Notes: generated from the letters alone by a model not told the origin. A stretch of DNA of 64,000 nt from Oceanitalea stevensii (GCF_014837105.1 NZ_JACSPO010000003.1:1-64000), one strand, 5' to 3'. Shown: positions 33,480 to 42,198, counted from the first letter of the stretch. Made by a program: numbers and translations.

Positions 33480-35873
33480 ATGAGCGTCGAACCGCAGTCC
33501 CACCGATGGAGCAGACGCCGGGCTGTCACGCGTGTGTCAGCAGCCGCGCTCGCTGCCTGCTCCGTCGCTGCAGTACCGGTCACGGGAGCCCTCGCCGTCC
33601 CCACCCCGGCCGCTGCCGCGACGTCGGTCCACGAGGAGATCCCCCTCGACCTCGCCACGGCGGGGATCGAGGAGATCCAGGCCGCGCTCGCCGCCGGTGA
33701 GCTGACCTCCGTCCAGCTGACCCGGGCCTACCTCGAACGTATCGAGGCGCTGAGCATCGACGGACCGGCGCTCAACGCGGTGCGGTCCATCAACCCCGCC
33801 GCCCTCGAGCAGGCTGCGCAGCGCGACGCCGAGCGCGCCGCCGGGACCGTGCACGGGCCGCTCCACGGCATCCCGGTGCTGCTCAAGGACCTCATCGACG
33901 TCGCCGGCATGGCGACGACCGCCGGATCGGTGGCCCTGGCGAGCTCCTACCCGGCCACCGACGCACCGGTGACGGCCGCTCTTGAGGAGTCCGGCGCCAT
34001 CATCCTCGGCAAGGTCAACCTCACCGAGTTCGCCAACTTCATGACGAGCGGGATGCCGGGCGGGTACAGCTCCCTCGGTGGCCAGGTGCTCAACCCCTAC
34101 GACACCAGCCAGAGCCCCAGCGGCTCCAGTGCCGGCTCCGGCTCCGCGGCCGCCGCCGCGCTGGCCACGGTCACCGTCGGCACCGAGACCTCCGGCTCCA
34201 TCCTCAGCCCCGCCCGGGCGAACTCGACCGTCGGCATCAAGCCGACCGTCGGCCTCATCAGCAGGACGGGCATCGTGCCGATCTCCGCGACGCAGGACAC
34301 CGCCGGGCCGATGACGCGCAGCGTGTACGACGCCGCCGCGCTGCTCACCGGCATGGTGACCGTCGACCCGGAGGACCCGGCGACGGCGGACAACCCGAGC
34401 GTCGGTGTCGACTTCACCGAGTCGCTGTCGACGACGGCCCTGGAGGGCGCGCGCCTCGGGTACGTCGAGTCCACCGACCCCGTCTACGCCGCCGCCCTGG
34501 AGACGCTCGAGGAGCAGGGCGCCACGCTCGTGCCGGTCCAGGTCGGACGATCTTCCGCCGGGAGCATCCTCACCAGCGAGTACAAGCGGGACCTCAACGC
34601 CTACCTGTCCCGGCTGCCCGCGGACGCCCCGATGAAGACCTTGAGCGACATCATCGAGTACAACAACGAGCACGCGGGCGCCGCGCTGAAGTTCGGCCAG
34701 ACGCTGCTCCTCGCCTCGCAGGAGGTCGACCTCGAGGACCCGGCGACCTACGAGCAGTACACCGCTCAGCGCGACCAGCTCGTGAGCGAGTCGCGGGAGG
34801 CGATCGACTCCGTGCTCGAGGAGGCCGACGTCGAGGCGATCGTCTCCGCCTCGGCGACGACCGGGACGGGGGCGAGCGCGGGCTACCCCTCCGTGAGCGT
34901 GCCCGCCGGCTACGCGGAGAACAACCGCCGCCCGGTCAACATCGTCTTCCTCGGTACCGCGTGGAGCGAGGCGGAGCTCCTCGCCCTCGCCTCCGACTAC
35001 GAGGACGCCTCCCAGGCGTGGCGGTCGCCCGAGGAGATCAACCCCTCGCTGTTCCGGTGCACCGGCATCAGCGAGGAGACCGAGTGGGACGAGTCGTGCG
35101 CCCAGAACCCCCCGAGCTGGCCGGAGGAGCCGGAGCCCGAGGTGCCGGGGATGCCCGAGGAGCCCGAGGAGCCCGGTGAGCCGACGACCCCGCGCACGGG
35201 CTTCTTCCTCAACGACGGCTGGGACGCGTGGGCCGACCACGTCTTCCGCTACGGCCGGTTCACCGACGAGGTCCTCATCGGGGACTGGGACGGGGACGGC
35301 ACCGACACCATCACCCTGCGCCGCGGCCGGGAGTTCCACGTGTCCGACGCCCAGCGCGGCGGCGACGCCGATCGCACCTTCACCTACGGCCGCGCCGGGG
35401 ACGTCGTCCTCGTCGGGGACTGGGACGGGGACGGCATCGACACGCTGGCCGTGCGGCGCGGCAACGAGTACCACCTGAAGAACACCATCAGCGGCGGGGC
35501 GGCCGACGTCGTCGTCCGCTACGGCAAGGCGGATGACGCCGTCGTCGTGGGGGACTGGGACGGACGGCGCGGGGACACCCTGGCCGTGCGCCGCGGGGCG
35601 ACGTACCACGTGAAGAACAGCGTGACGGCGGGCGACGCCGACGCGGTCATCACGTACGGCCGGGCGGGGGACACCGTCCTCGCCGGTGACTGGGACGGTG
35701 ACCGGGTGGACACCTTCGCGGTGCGTCGCGGGGCGACCTACCACGTGAAGAACAGCCTCACCGGTGGTGACCCGGACCTGGTGCAGACCTACGGGCGCAG
35801 CGGTGACGAGGTCTACGTCGGGGACTGGAACGGGGACGGGACCGACACCCTCGGCGTCCGCCGCGCCCCGTGA
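33480..35873 (+). CDS. secreted amidase with C-terminal FG-GAP-like repeats
   Basis: This exported amidase-signature protein has 797 residues. The N-terminus has a twin-arginine-like SRRRAVTRV and a long hydrophobic stretch ending APTPAAAATS-like; LAAC at 24-27 could be read as a lipobox but lies early. The amidase domain has the Ser-cisSer-Lys set: K136 in LLKDLID, the cis-serine at about 216-217 in SGSSAGSGS, and the nucleophile S240 in ETSGSI. A Pro/Glu linker (about 540-565) leads to five repeats of about 42 residues with the core YGRxGDxVLVGDWDGDGxDTLAVRRG. The aspartates of GDWDGDGTD resemble calcium-binding FG-GAP/VCBS loops. Repeats 3 and 4 have altered loops (WDGRRGD, WDGDRVD). ATG 33480 has GGGAGAAG 4 bases upstream. 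Confidence 0.85.
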   Translation: MSVEPQSHRWSRRRAVTRVSAAALAACSVAAVPVTGALAVPTPAAAATSVHEEIPLDLATAGIEEIQAALAAGELTSVQLTRAYLERIEALSIDGPALNAVRSINPAALEQAAQRDAERAAGTVHGPLHGIPVLLKDLIDVAGMATTAGSVALASSYPATDAPVTAALEESGAIILGKVNLTEFANFMTSGMPGGYSSLGGQVLNPYDTSQSPSGSSAGSGSAAAAALATVTVGTETSGSILSPARANSTVGIKPTVGLISRTGIVPISATQDTAGPMTRSVYDAAALLTGMVTVDPEDPATADNPSVGVDFTESLSTTALEGARLGYVESTDPVYAAALETLEEQGATLVPVQVGRSSAGSILTSEYKRDLNAYLSRLPADAPMKTLSDIIEYNNEHAGAALKFGQTLLLASQEVDLEDPATYEQYTAQRDQLVSESREAIDSVLEEADVEAIVSASATTGTGASAGYPSVSVPAGYAENNRRPVNIVFLGTAWSEAELLALASDYEDASQAWRSPEEINPSLFRCTGISEETEWDESCAQNPPSWPEEPEPEVPGMPEEPEEPGEPTTPRTGFFLNDGWDAWADHVFRYGRFTDEVLIGDWDGDGTDTITLRRGREFHVSDAQRGGDADRTFTYGRAGDVVLVGDWDGDGIDTLAVRRGNEYHLKNTISGGAADVVVRYGKADDAVVVGDWDGRRGDTLAVRRGATYHVKNSVTAGDADAVITYGRAGDTVLAGDWDGDRVDTFAVRRGATYHVKNSLTGGDPDLVQTYGRSGDEVYVGDWNGDGTDTLGVRRAP
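35265..35873 (+). repeat. tandem coding repeats in the amidase C-terminus
   Basis: About 126-bp units encode GDWDGDG-type modules at roughly 35281, 35416, 35548, 35687 and 35821. Identical runs such as the codons for RRGATYHVKNS occur in neighbouring units. They suggest recent duplication or gene conversion within this domain. Confidence 0.7.
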
Positions 35874-35923
35874 CCCGATGACGCGCTGACCGCAGCCAGC
35901 GGCCGGTCGTCACCCCCGCGAGC

Positions 35924-35951
35924 AGGCCCGCACTCGGTGGAGTGCGGGCCT
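35924..35951 (+). terminator. strong hairpin terminator after the amidase gene
   Basis: AGGCCCGCACTC (35924-35935) pairs perfectly with GAGTGCGGGCCT (35940-35951) around GGTG. The 12-bp GC-rich stem lies 51 bases after the amidase stop. A short CTCT run follows instead of a T-tract, which is usual in high-GC actinobacteria. The rest of 35874-36104 shows only the next gene's promoter. Confidence 0.75.
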
Positions 35952-36092
35952 CTCTGCGTGGTCGGCCGTTGCACCCGGAGAACCTCGTCCGCGACGCCGT
36001 CGCCCCCGAGCCCGTCGGCGGTCGGGTGGCGGCGGGCCCGGGGGTCCCGCGTGACTCGCGGCCGAACGGTGGGCCGCAGGAGCCCAGGGCGG

Positions 36093-36098
36093 TAGCGT
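36093..36098 (+). promoter_or_regulatory. candidate -10 of the LigD-polymerase gene
   Basis: TAGCGT is followed by CTGGCC and then the ATG, matching TANNNT-N6-start of leaderless mRNAs. The same TAGCGTCTG string precedes the ligase gene at 40266. No clear -35 is visible. Confidence 0.5.
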
Positions 36099-36104
36099 CT
36101 GGCC

Positions 36105-37163
36105 ATGGCACCGACGAAGAGCCCCGCCGTCGAGATCGACGTGGCCGGACGGCCCGTGCGCATCACGAGCTCGGACCGCGTCATCTTCCCCGAGCCGGGG
36201 ATCACCAAGCGCGAGGTCGTCGACTACTACCTCGCCGTCGGGGACGGGATCCTGCGGGCGCTGCGCGAGCGGCCGGTCACCCTCGAGCGCTGGCCCAAGG
36301 GCGTGCTCGAGGGGATGAAGCGGGCCACCCGCAGCGACCCGCACGGTGACGCGTTCTACCAGAAGCGCGTGCCCGCCAAGGGCGTGCCGGACTGGGTCGA
36401 GACGGTCGAGATCGCCTTCCCGAGCGGCCGCACCGCCGACGAGCTGTGCCCCACCGAGCTCGCCGCCGTCGCCTGGGCCGTGAACCTCGGGACCATCACC
36501 TTCCACCCGTGGCCGGTGCGGCGCGAGGACGTCGACCACCCCGACGAGCTGCGCATCGACCTCGACCCCCAGCCCGGTACCGACTTCGCCGACGCGGTCG
36601 CGGTCGCCGCCGTCGCCCGCGAGTACCTCGCCGAGCTCGGCTGGCGGGGCTTCCCCAAGACCTCCGGCAACCGCGGGGTCCACATCTACGTCCGCATCGA
36701 GCCGCAGTGGGACTTCACGCAGGTGCGCCACGCCGCGATCGCCTTCGGCCGCGAGCTCGAGCGCCGCATGCCCGGGAAGGTGACGACGAACTGGTGGAAG
36801 GAGGAGCGCGGGGAGACGATCTTCGTCGACTACAACCAGAACGCCCGCGACCGGACGATCGCCAGCGCCTACAGCATCCGGCCCATCGCCCACGCGCCCG
36901 TCTCCGCGCCGCTCACCTGGGACGAGCTGCCCGACGTCGACCCCCGCGACCTCACCGTCCGCACCATGCCGGCCCGCTTCGCCGAGCTCGGGGACCTCCA
37001 CGCCGAGATCGACGACGTCGCCCACGACCTCACCCCGCTCCTCGAGCTCTACGCGAAGCAGGAGGCCGAGGGGCACAGCGACCTGCCCTACCCGCCGGAG
37101 TACCCGAAGATGCCGGGCGAGCCGGCGCGGGTGCAGCCCTCCCGTGCGCGCAAGCCGGACTGA
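36105..37163 (+). CDS. ligD: LigD-type DNA polymerase/primase domain protein (NHEJ)
   Basis: This stand-alone polymerase domain (352 residues) is of the archaeo-eukaryotic primase superfamily found in bacterial LigD. The catalytic metal motif is DLDPQPG, and KTSGNRGVHIYVRI supplies the nucleotide-binding histidine region. RVIFPEPGITKREVVDYY and FVDYNQNARDRTIASAYSIRP are classic LigD-POL strings. It fills gaps and adds ribonucleotides at breaks during non-homologous end joining with Ku. The ligase partner is encoded at 39205 on the other strand. No Ku gene is in this window. The start ATG is probably leaderless. Confidence 0.92.
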   Translation: MAPTKSPAVEIDVAGRPVRITSSDRVIFPEPGITKREVVDYYLAVGDGILRALRERPVTLERWPKGVLEGMKRATRSDPHGDAFYQKRVPAKGVPDWVETVEIAFPSGRTADELCPTELAAVAWAVNLGTITFHPWPVRREDVDHPDELRIDLDPQPGTDFADAVAVAAVAREYLAELGWRGFPKTSGNRGVHIYVRIEPQWDFTQVRHAAIAFGRELERRMPGKVTTNWWKEERGETIFVDYNQNARDRTIASAYSIRPIAHAPVSAPLTWDELPDVDPRDLTVRTMPARFAELGDLHAEIDDVAHDLTPLLELYAKQEAEGHSDLPYPPEYPKMPGEPARVQPSRARKPD

Positions 37164-37183
37164 GACCTCGACACCCACTTTTC

Positions 37184-37199
37184 ACCGCGATTCCGCGGT
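37184..37199 (+). terminator. small hairpin after the polymerase gene
   Basis: ACCGCG (37184-37189) pairs with CGCGGT (37194-37199) around ATTC, followed by TTTAG. It lies 20 bases after the polymerase stop, in an unusually AT-rich spot, and could terminate that transcript. Evidence is limited to structure and position. Confidence 0.4.
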
Positions 37200-37254
37200 T
37201 TAGGGCAGCCTTTCCTTGCTGGACAGGCACGGCCGTCAGGCGTACGACTGAGGT

Positions 37255-39186
37255 ATGCGCACGATCCTCGACGGCCTGCGTCAGTACCCGGTGGTCCTCG
37301 CGACACTCACGGTGGGGATCCTCGGAGGCGTGCTCGAGCTCGGCGGGCAGCACGGCGCGGCCCGCTGGGTCGTCTCGGCCTTCGCCGTCGTCGTCGCCCT
37401 CCTGCAGGCCCGCGGGATGGTCGACGACCTGCGCTCGGGCACCTACGGCATCGACATCCTCGCGGTCACCGCGATCGGCTCCGCCGTGTCCGTGGGGGAG
37501 TACTGGGCCGCGCTCGTCGTCTGCCTCATGCTCTCCGGCGGTGAGGCGCTCGAGGACTACGCCGCCGGCCGGGCGCGCCGCGAGCTCACCGGACTGCTCG
37601 AGAACGCCCCGCAGACCGCGCACCGGCTTGACGCTGCCGGCGCGCTCGACGACGTCGCCGTCGAGGAGGTCGCCGTCGGTGACCGGCTGCTCGTCCGGCC
37701 CTTCGAGGTGGTGCCCGTCGACGGCGTCCTCGAGTCGGACGCCGCGACCCTCGACGAGTCCTCGCTCACCGGTGAGTCGCTCCCGGTGGACCGCGCTCGC
37801 GGCGAGCAGCTGCTCTCCGGCGCGGTCAACGGCGGGGAGGCCATCGAGGTCCGGGCCACGGCCGCCGCGGCGGAGTCCCAGTACCAGCGCATCGTCGCCC
37901 TCGTCCGGGAGGCGCAGGAGTCCAAGGCGCCGTTCGTGCGTCTGGCGGACCGCGTCGCCGTGCCCTTCACCGTCCTCGCCCTGGCCCTCGCCGCCGGGGC
38001 GTGGGTCGTCTCCGGCGACCCGAGCCGGCTGGCGGAGGTCCTCGTCGTCGCGACGCCGTGCCCGCTCATCATCGCCGCCCCGGTCGCGTTCATGGGCGGC
38101 ATGTCCCGCGCGGCCCGCAGCGGGATCATCGTCAAGAGCAGCGGCACGCTCGAGCAGCTCGCCCGGGCCCGTACCGTCGCCTTCGACAAGACGGGAACCC
38201 TCACCTACGGCGAGCCGCGGGTCACGTCGGTCCAGGCGCAGGCGGGAGAGGGGCACGAGCTCCTCGCCCTCGCGGCGGCCGTCGAGCAGTACTCCGGCCA
38301 CCCGCTGGCCGCGGCCGTCGTCGAGGAGGCCCTCGCCGCCGGTGGCGCCCTGCCCACCGCCGACGACGTCACCGAGATCCCGGCGAACGGCGTCCGGGGG
38401 GTCGTGGACGGGCGCGTCGTCGTCGTCGGCAGCGCCCGCTTCGTCGCCCGGGAGACCGGCGTCGAGCCGGCCCGCCCGCCCGAGGGGCACACGGGGGTGC
38501 ACGTCGGCGTCGACGGACGCTACGCGGGCTACGTCGCGCTCGCCGACGAGCTACGCGCCGAGACCCCCGCGACGATGGCCTCCCTGCACCGTGCCGGGGT
38601 GCGCACGACGATGATGCTCACCGGCGACGGCGAGCACGTCGCCCGCCACATCGCCGGCCAGGCAGGCATCGACGACGTCCGCGCCGAGCTCCTCCCGCAG
38701 GACAAGGTCGATGCCGTCCGGGCCGCCGCGCCGCGGCCGGTCATGATGGTCGGCGACGGCGTCAACGACGCGCCCGTCCTCGCGGCGGCGGACGTCGGGG
38801 TGGCGATGGGGGCGCGCGGTGCGAGCGCGGCGAGCGAGTCCGCCGACGTCGTCATCACGGTCGACGACCTCTCCCGCAGCGCCCGCGCCGTCCACATCGG
38901 CCGGCGGACCCTGCGCGTGGCGTGGCAGTCCATCGCCATCGGCGTCGCGATGTCCGTCGGGCTCATGCTCGTCGCGGCGGCGGGGGTGCTGCCCGCGATT
39001 GTCGGCGCCTGGCTGCAGGAGGCGGTCGACCTCGCCTGCATCCTGTGGGCGCTGCTGGCGATGCGACCGGGCCGCGCCGAGCGCGCGGAGGTCGAGCGGC
39101 TGGCCGCGGCCGCGGCGGCCGGGGACGCCCCGCGCCCCGACGCGGGCCGGCGGACCGGCGCGCCGCTCGTGCCCAGCGCGGGCTGA
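37255..39186 (+). CDS. heavy-metal translocating P1B-type ATPase
   Basis: This membrane cation pump has 643 residues. The actuator motif TGES is at 172-175, the membrane metal-site motif TPCP at 267-270, the phosphorylation motif DKTGT at 311-315 and the nucleotide-domain HP dipeptide in YSGHPLAAA. GDGVNDAPVLAAADVG is the hinge. There is no N-terminal heavy-metal-associated domain or Cys/His-rich tail. The TPCP signature instead of CPC leaves the metal undefined. ATG 37255 has TGAGGT 2-3 bases upstream, a weak site. The gene sits between the two NHEJ genes with no obvious functional link and converges with the ligase gene. Confidence 0.92.
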   Translation: MRTILDGLRQYPVVLATLTVGILGGVLELGGQHGAARWVVSAFAVVVALLQARGMVDDLRSGTYGIDILAVTAIGSAVSVGEYWAALVVCLMLSGGEALEDYAAGRARRELTGLLENAPQTAHRLDAAGALDDVAVEEVAVGDRLLVRPFEVVPVDGVLESDAATLDESSLTGESLPVDRARGEQLLSGAVNGGEAIEVRATAAAAESQYQRIVALVREAQESKAPFVRLADRVAVPFTVLALALAAGAWVVSGDPSRLAEVLVVATPCPLIIAAPVAFMGGMSRAARSGIIVKSSGTLEQLARARTVAFDKTGTLTYGEPRVTSVQAQAGEGHELLALAAAVEQYSGHPLAAAVVEEALAAGGALPTADDVTEIPANGVRGVVDGRVVVVGSARFVARETGVEPARPPEGHTGVHVGVDGRYAGYVALADELRAETPATMASLHRAGVRTTMMLTGDGEHVARHIAGQAGIDDVRAELLPQDKVDAVRAAAPRPVMMVGDGVNDAPVLAAADVGVAMGARGASAASESADVVITVDDLSRSARAVHIGRRTLRVAWQSIAIGVAMSVGLMLVAAAGVLPAIVGAWLQEAVDLACILWALLAMRPGRAERAEVERLAAAAAAGDAPRPDAGRRTGAPLVPSAG

Positions 39187-39204
39187 GAGCCGGGACCCCG
39201 GCGC

Positions 39205-40266
39205 TCAGGCGAGGACGTCCGCCAGGTCGAAGCGCACCGGCTCCTCGAGCTGCTCGTAGCCGCACGACTCCGGGTCGCGGTCGGGCCGCCAGCGGCGGAA
39301 CTGCCCGCTGTGCCGGAAGCGGGTCCCCTCCATGTGGTCGTAGGCGACCTCGAGGACCCGCTCGGGCCGCAGCGGCACGAAGGACAGGTCCTTGCCCGCC
39401 GACCAGCGGCTCTGCGCGCCCGGCAGCCGGTTCTTCTCGTGCGCGGCGGCGTTCTCCCAGTCGGCCCACGGGTGGCTCTCGCCCTCGGCCAGGCGCAGCG
39501 GCGCGAGCTCCTCGACCAGCTCGGCCCGGCGCTTCATCGTGAAGGAGGAGGCCACGCCCACGTGCTGGAGCTTCCCGCCGTCGTCGTACAGGCCGAGGAG
39601 GAGGGAGCCGACGACGTCACCGCTCTTGTGCCAGCGGAAGCCGGCGAGCACGCAGTCGGCGGTGCGCTCGTGCTTCGTCTTGAGCATGAGCCGCTTGTTG
39701 GGCTGGTAGGTGAGGTCGAGCGGCTTGGAGACGACGCCGTCGAGCCCGGCGCCCTCGAAGAGGTCGAGCCACTCGCGGGCCAGGGCCGTGTCCGTCGTCG
39801 CGCGGGTGAGGTGGACCGGTGCCTGGGAGTCGGCGAGCGCCTGCTCCAGCCGCTCGCGCCGCTGCGCCATGGGCAGGCCGGTGAGGTCCTCGTCGCCGAG
39901 CGCGAGGAGGTCGAAGGCGACGAAGGACGCGGGCGTCTCGGTGGCCAGGAGCCGCACGCGCGAGTCGGCGGGGTGGATGCGCTGGAGCAGGGCCTCGAAG
40001 TCGAGGCGCGCGCCGGTGACGATGACGATCTCCCCGTCGACGACGCAGCGCTCGGGCAGCTGCGCGCGCAGGCTCTCGACGAGCTCGGGGAAGTACCGCG
40101 TCATCGGCTTCTCGTTGCGGCTGCCGATCTCGACGTCGTCGCCGTCCTTGAAGATGATCGCGCGGAAGCCGTCCCACTTCGGCTCGTAGAGGTACTCGCC
40201 ATCGGGCACGTCCTTGACGGACTTCGCGAGCATCGGGGCGACCGGCGGGAGCAGCGGGAGGTCCAT
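39205..40266 (-). CDS. ligD: ATP-dependent DNA ligase (LigD/LigC-type)
   Basis: This ATP-dependent ligase has 353 residues. The adenylated lysine is K30 in EPKWDGFRA. Further nucleotidyltransferase motifs are RYFPELV, VDGEIVIV, FVAFDLLAL, GVVSKPLDLTY and MLKTKHERTADCVLAGFR. An OB-fold domain follows, with VGVASSFTMKRRAELVEEL and EVAYDHMEGTRFRHSGQFRRWRPD. This is the ligase half of a split LigD system whose polymerase half is at 36105. It seals double-strand breaks. The ATG at 40266 follows TAGCGT by 7 bases with no ribosome-binding site, implying a leaderless transcript. Confidence 0.93.
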   Translation of the reverse strand: MDLPLLPPVAPMLAKSVKDVPDGEYLYEPKWDGFRAIIFKDGDDVEIGSRNEKPMTRYFPELVESLRAQLPERCVVDGEIVIVTGARLDFEALLQRIHPADSRVRLLATETPASFVAFDLLALGDEDLTGLPMAQRRERLEQALADSQAPVHLTRATTDTALAREWLDLFEGAGLDGVVSKPLDLTYQPNKRLMLKTKHERTADCVLAGFRWHKSGDVVGSLLLGLYDDGGKLQHVGVASSFTMKRRAELVEELAPLRLAEGESHPWADWENAAAHEKNRLPGAQSRWSAGKDLSFVPLRPERVLEVAYDHMEGTRFRHSGQFRRWRPDRDPESCGYEQLEEPVRFDLADVLA

Positions 40267-40273
40267 CCCGCAG

Positions 40274-40279
40274 ACGCTA
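40274..40279 (-). promoter_or_regulatory. candidate -10 of the ligase gene
   Basis: On the minus strand TAGCGT is followed by CTGCGGG and the ATG of the ligase gene. The nine bases TAGCGTCTG are identical to those before the polymerase gene at 36105. Confidence 0.5.
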
Positions 40280-40337
40280 CTGGGCGCGCGAGGGCGGCGC
40301 CCCCGGTCCGCGCACCGGGTCTCCACGGATCCGCGCG

Positions 40338-40389
40338 GCTGATACCGGTCCGCGCTGCGGACATGTCGGCAGCGCGGACCGGTATCAGC
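40338..40389. repeat. perfect 21-bp-arm palindrome
   Basis: The arms 40338-40358 and 40369-40389 are perfectly complementary over 21 bases (starting GCTGATACCGG). They flank a 10-base loop, GGACATGTCG, which itself contains the palindrome GACATGTC. It lies 23 bases past the end of the minus-strand SDR gene and 72 bases before the ligase start. It would form a very stable hairpin, so termination of the SDR transcript is the simplest role. Such length is unusual for a plain terminator. Confidence 0.8.
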
Positions 40390-40411
40390 AGCGGGGCCAA
40401 GGGGGGGGCTC

Positions 40412-41254
40412 CTACGGGCGGCGCCAGTCGTTGCTCTCGAGGTGCGACCCCGCCTGCGGGCCCATCTGGAGCATGCCCCCGTCCACCGCCCACGAGGCGC
40501 CGTTGACGTAGCCCGCCTCCGGGCCGCAGAGGAAGGCGACGACGGCGGCGATCTCGCGGGCGTCACCGGGCCGGGCCACGGGGATGCCCGGGCGCTCCTT
40601 GCCCTCCATCACCGTCTCGTCCTCCTGGCCGGTCATCGGGGTCGCGATCTCACCGGGCGCGACGGCGTTGACCGTGATCCCGTGCTCGGCGAGCTCCAGG
40701 GCCGCGACCTTGACGAGCAGCCCGAGCCCGCCCTTGGCCGCGCAGTAGGGGGCCGCACCCACGCGCGGGGCGTGCTCGTGGACGCTCGTGATGGCGACGA
40801 TCCGCCCGCCCGTCCCGCCGGCGACCATGTGCCGCGCCGCTGCCTGGAGGCAGCAGAACGCGCCGTCGAGGTCGACGGACACGACCTCGCGCCACGTGGC
40901 GTAGTCCATGTCGAGCAGCAGCTCGGAGCTGCCGGTGCCCGAGGACATGACGAGGGCGTCGACGCCGCCCATCGCCCCGGCGAGCTCGTCGACCACCGCG
41001 GTCCCGCTCTGCGGGTCGGTGAGGTCGAGGCGGCGCACGTGCGCCGTCGCGCCGAGGGAGCGGACCTCCTCGGCGGTGCGCTCGGCGCCGTCCTCGTCGG
41101 TGTGCCAGGTGAGGGCGACGTGCCGGCCGGGTGCCGCCAGGGCGACGGCGCTCGCCCTGCCGATGCCGGAGTCGGCGCCGGTGACGATGACGCGGCGTGG
41201 CTGCACGCCCTCCTCGCGGGGGTCGGGCTGGGCGGACTGGGTGCTCTCGCTCAT
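40412..41254 (-). CDS. short-chain dehydrogenase/reductase
   Basis: This NAD(P)-dependent SDR has 280 residues. The cofactor motif VTGADSGIGRASA lies at about residues 25-37. The active-site serine region is IVAITSVHEHAP and the catalytic YxxxK is PYCAAKGG. The C-terminus GPEAGYVNGASWAVDGGML is typical of glucose-1-dehydrogenase-like classical SDRs. ATG 41254 lies 16 bases after the small protein gene upstream, so they are likely cotranscribed. The substrate is unknown. Confidence 0.88.
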   Translation of the reverse strand: MSESTQSAQPDPREEGVQPRRVIVTGADSGIGRASAVALAAPGRHVALTWHTDEDGAERTAEEVRSLGATAHVRRLDLTDPQSGTAVVDELAGAMGGVDALVMSSGTGSSELLLDMDYATWREVVSVDLDGAFCCLQAAARHMVAGGTGGRIVAITSVHEHAPRVGAAPYCAAKGGLGLLVKVAALELAEHGITVNAVAPGEIATPMTGQEDETVMEGKERPGIPVARPGDAREIAAVVAFLCGPEAGYVNGASWAVDGGMLQMGPQAGSHLESNDWRRP

Positions 41255-41270
41255 GGTCGGTGCCCTCCGG

Positions 41271-41549
41271 TCAGCGGGAGACGAGCTTGAAGAACGTGCT
41301 GTCCTCGCCGCTCGCCTTGTGCTCCTGGTAGAGGAAGGCGAGCTTCTCGTCCTCGAACTTCGCGAACCAGTCCTCCCAGCTGATGTGCTCGAGGTCGTCG
41401 GTGCCGGCGCCGCCGGGGAAGTCGATCCGCAGGATGCCGGCGGTGTCGCCGTCCTCGGTGCCGCGGACGCTCGCGGGCTTCCCGTCGTGCTCCTCGACCC
41501 AGCGGCGGATCTCGTCGTGGTCGGTCGTCGTGCTCGTCTCGGATGCCAT
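41271..41549 (-). CDS. small conserved hypothetical protein (92 aa)
   Basis: This acidic 92-residue protein opens MASETSTTTDHDEIRRWVEEHDGKPASV. Conserved-looking strings are GILRIDFPGG and ISWEDWFAKFEDEKLAFLYQ. Similar short proteins occur widely in bacteria and are sometimes mislabelled as 1,4-alpha-glucan branching enzyme; none of that enzyme's domains is here. GGGAGGAGGAGC precedes the ATG at 41549. It probably forms an operon with the SDR. Function unknown. Confidence 0.7.
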   Translation of the reverse strand: MASETSTTTDHDEIRRWVEEHDGKPASVRGTEDGDTAGILRIDFPGGAGTDDLEHISWEDWFAKFEDEKLAFLYQEHKASGEDSTFFKLVSR

Positions 41550-41736
41550 CGTCCTGCTCCTCCTCCCGCCGGCCACGGACGTGGCCGCCCCTCGACGGTA
41601 GGCACGCCCTCGGACGCGCGCATCCGGTGCCGGTGACCAGGGTCACACCGGGCCCGAGCTCGCCGTCCCGGGGCACCCGCAGGGCCTCCGCTAGCCTCGC
41701 CGATGCCCGATGACCCCCGACCGGAAAGGCTCCATC

Positions 41737-42186
41737 GTGTCCACCCCTCCTCCCAGCCCCTACCAGCCGCAGCAGGGCCAGCCCGGCCAGGTCCCGCCGC
41801 CCCCGCCCGCCTACGGGCAGCAGCCCGCCCAGCCCGGCCAGCAGCAGTGGGGCTACGGCGCCCCGGCCGCCCCGCAGGGCCCGAGCGGTGAGACGCCGAA
41901 GAACTTCTTCGCGGCGCTCTTCGACTGGAAGTTCCACACCCTCATCACCCCCAAGCTCGTCAGCTGGGTGTACCTCGCCGTCATGATCCTCTCGGCGCTG
42001 TACTGGCTGTTCCTCGTCTTTGCCGGCTTCGCGACGGAGCCGGCCGTGGGCGTGCTCGTCCTGCTCGTCGGCCCGGTCGTGCTGCTCGTCAGCCTCGCGT
42101 TCTTCCGGATGACGCTCGAGTTCTACTTCGCGCTCGTGCGGATGTCCGACGACATCCACCGCAGCCAGGGCCTGCCGCGCTCCTGA
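41737..42186 (+). CDS. DUF4282-type membrane protein with proline-rich N-terminus
   Basis: This 149-residue protein has a Pro/Gln/Gly-rich cytoplasmic head (PPPSPYQPQQGQPGQVPPPP) and two transmembrane segments (LVSWVYLAVMILSALYWLFLV and VGVLVLLVGPVVLLVSLAFF). The tail RMTLEFYFALVRMSDDIHR is diagnostic of DUF4282. GTG 41737 with GGAAAGG 7 bases upstream is preferred; ATG 41710 is possible. TAGCCT at about 41692 may be its -10. Function unknown; such proteins may associate with envelope or secretion factors. Confidence 0.8.
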   Translation: MSTPPPSPYQPQQGQPGQVPPPPPAYGQQPAQPGQQQWGYGAPAAPQGPSGETPKNFFAALFDWKFHTLITPKLVSWVYLAVMILSALYWLFLVFAGFATEPAVGVLVLLVGPVVLLVSLAFFRMTLEFYFALVRMSDDIHRSQGLPRS

Positions 42187-42198
42187 CCCGCGCGTGAC

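Noticed and set aside
41271..41549. 1,4-alpha-glucan branching enzyme label for the 92-residue protein
   Set aside because: None of the amylase-type catalytic motifs is present; the protein is far too short.
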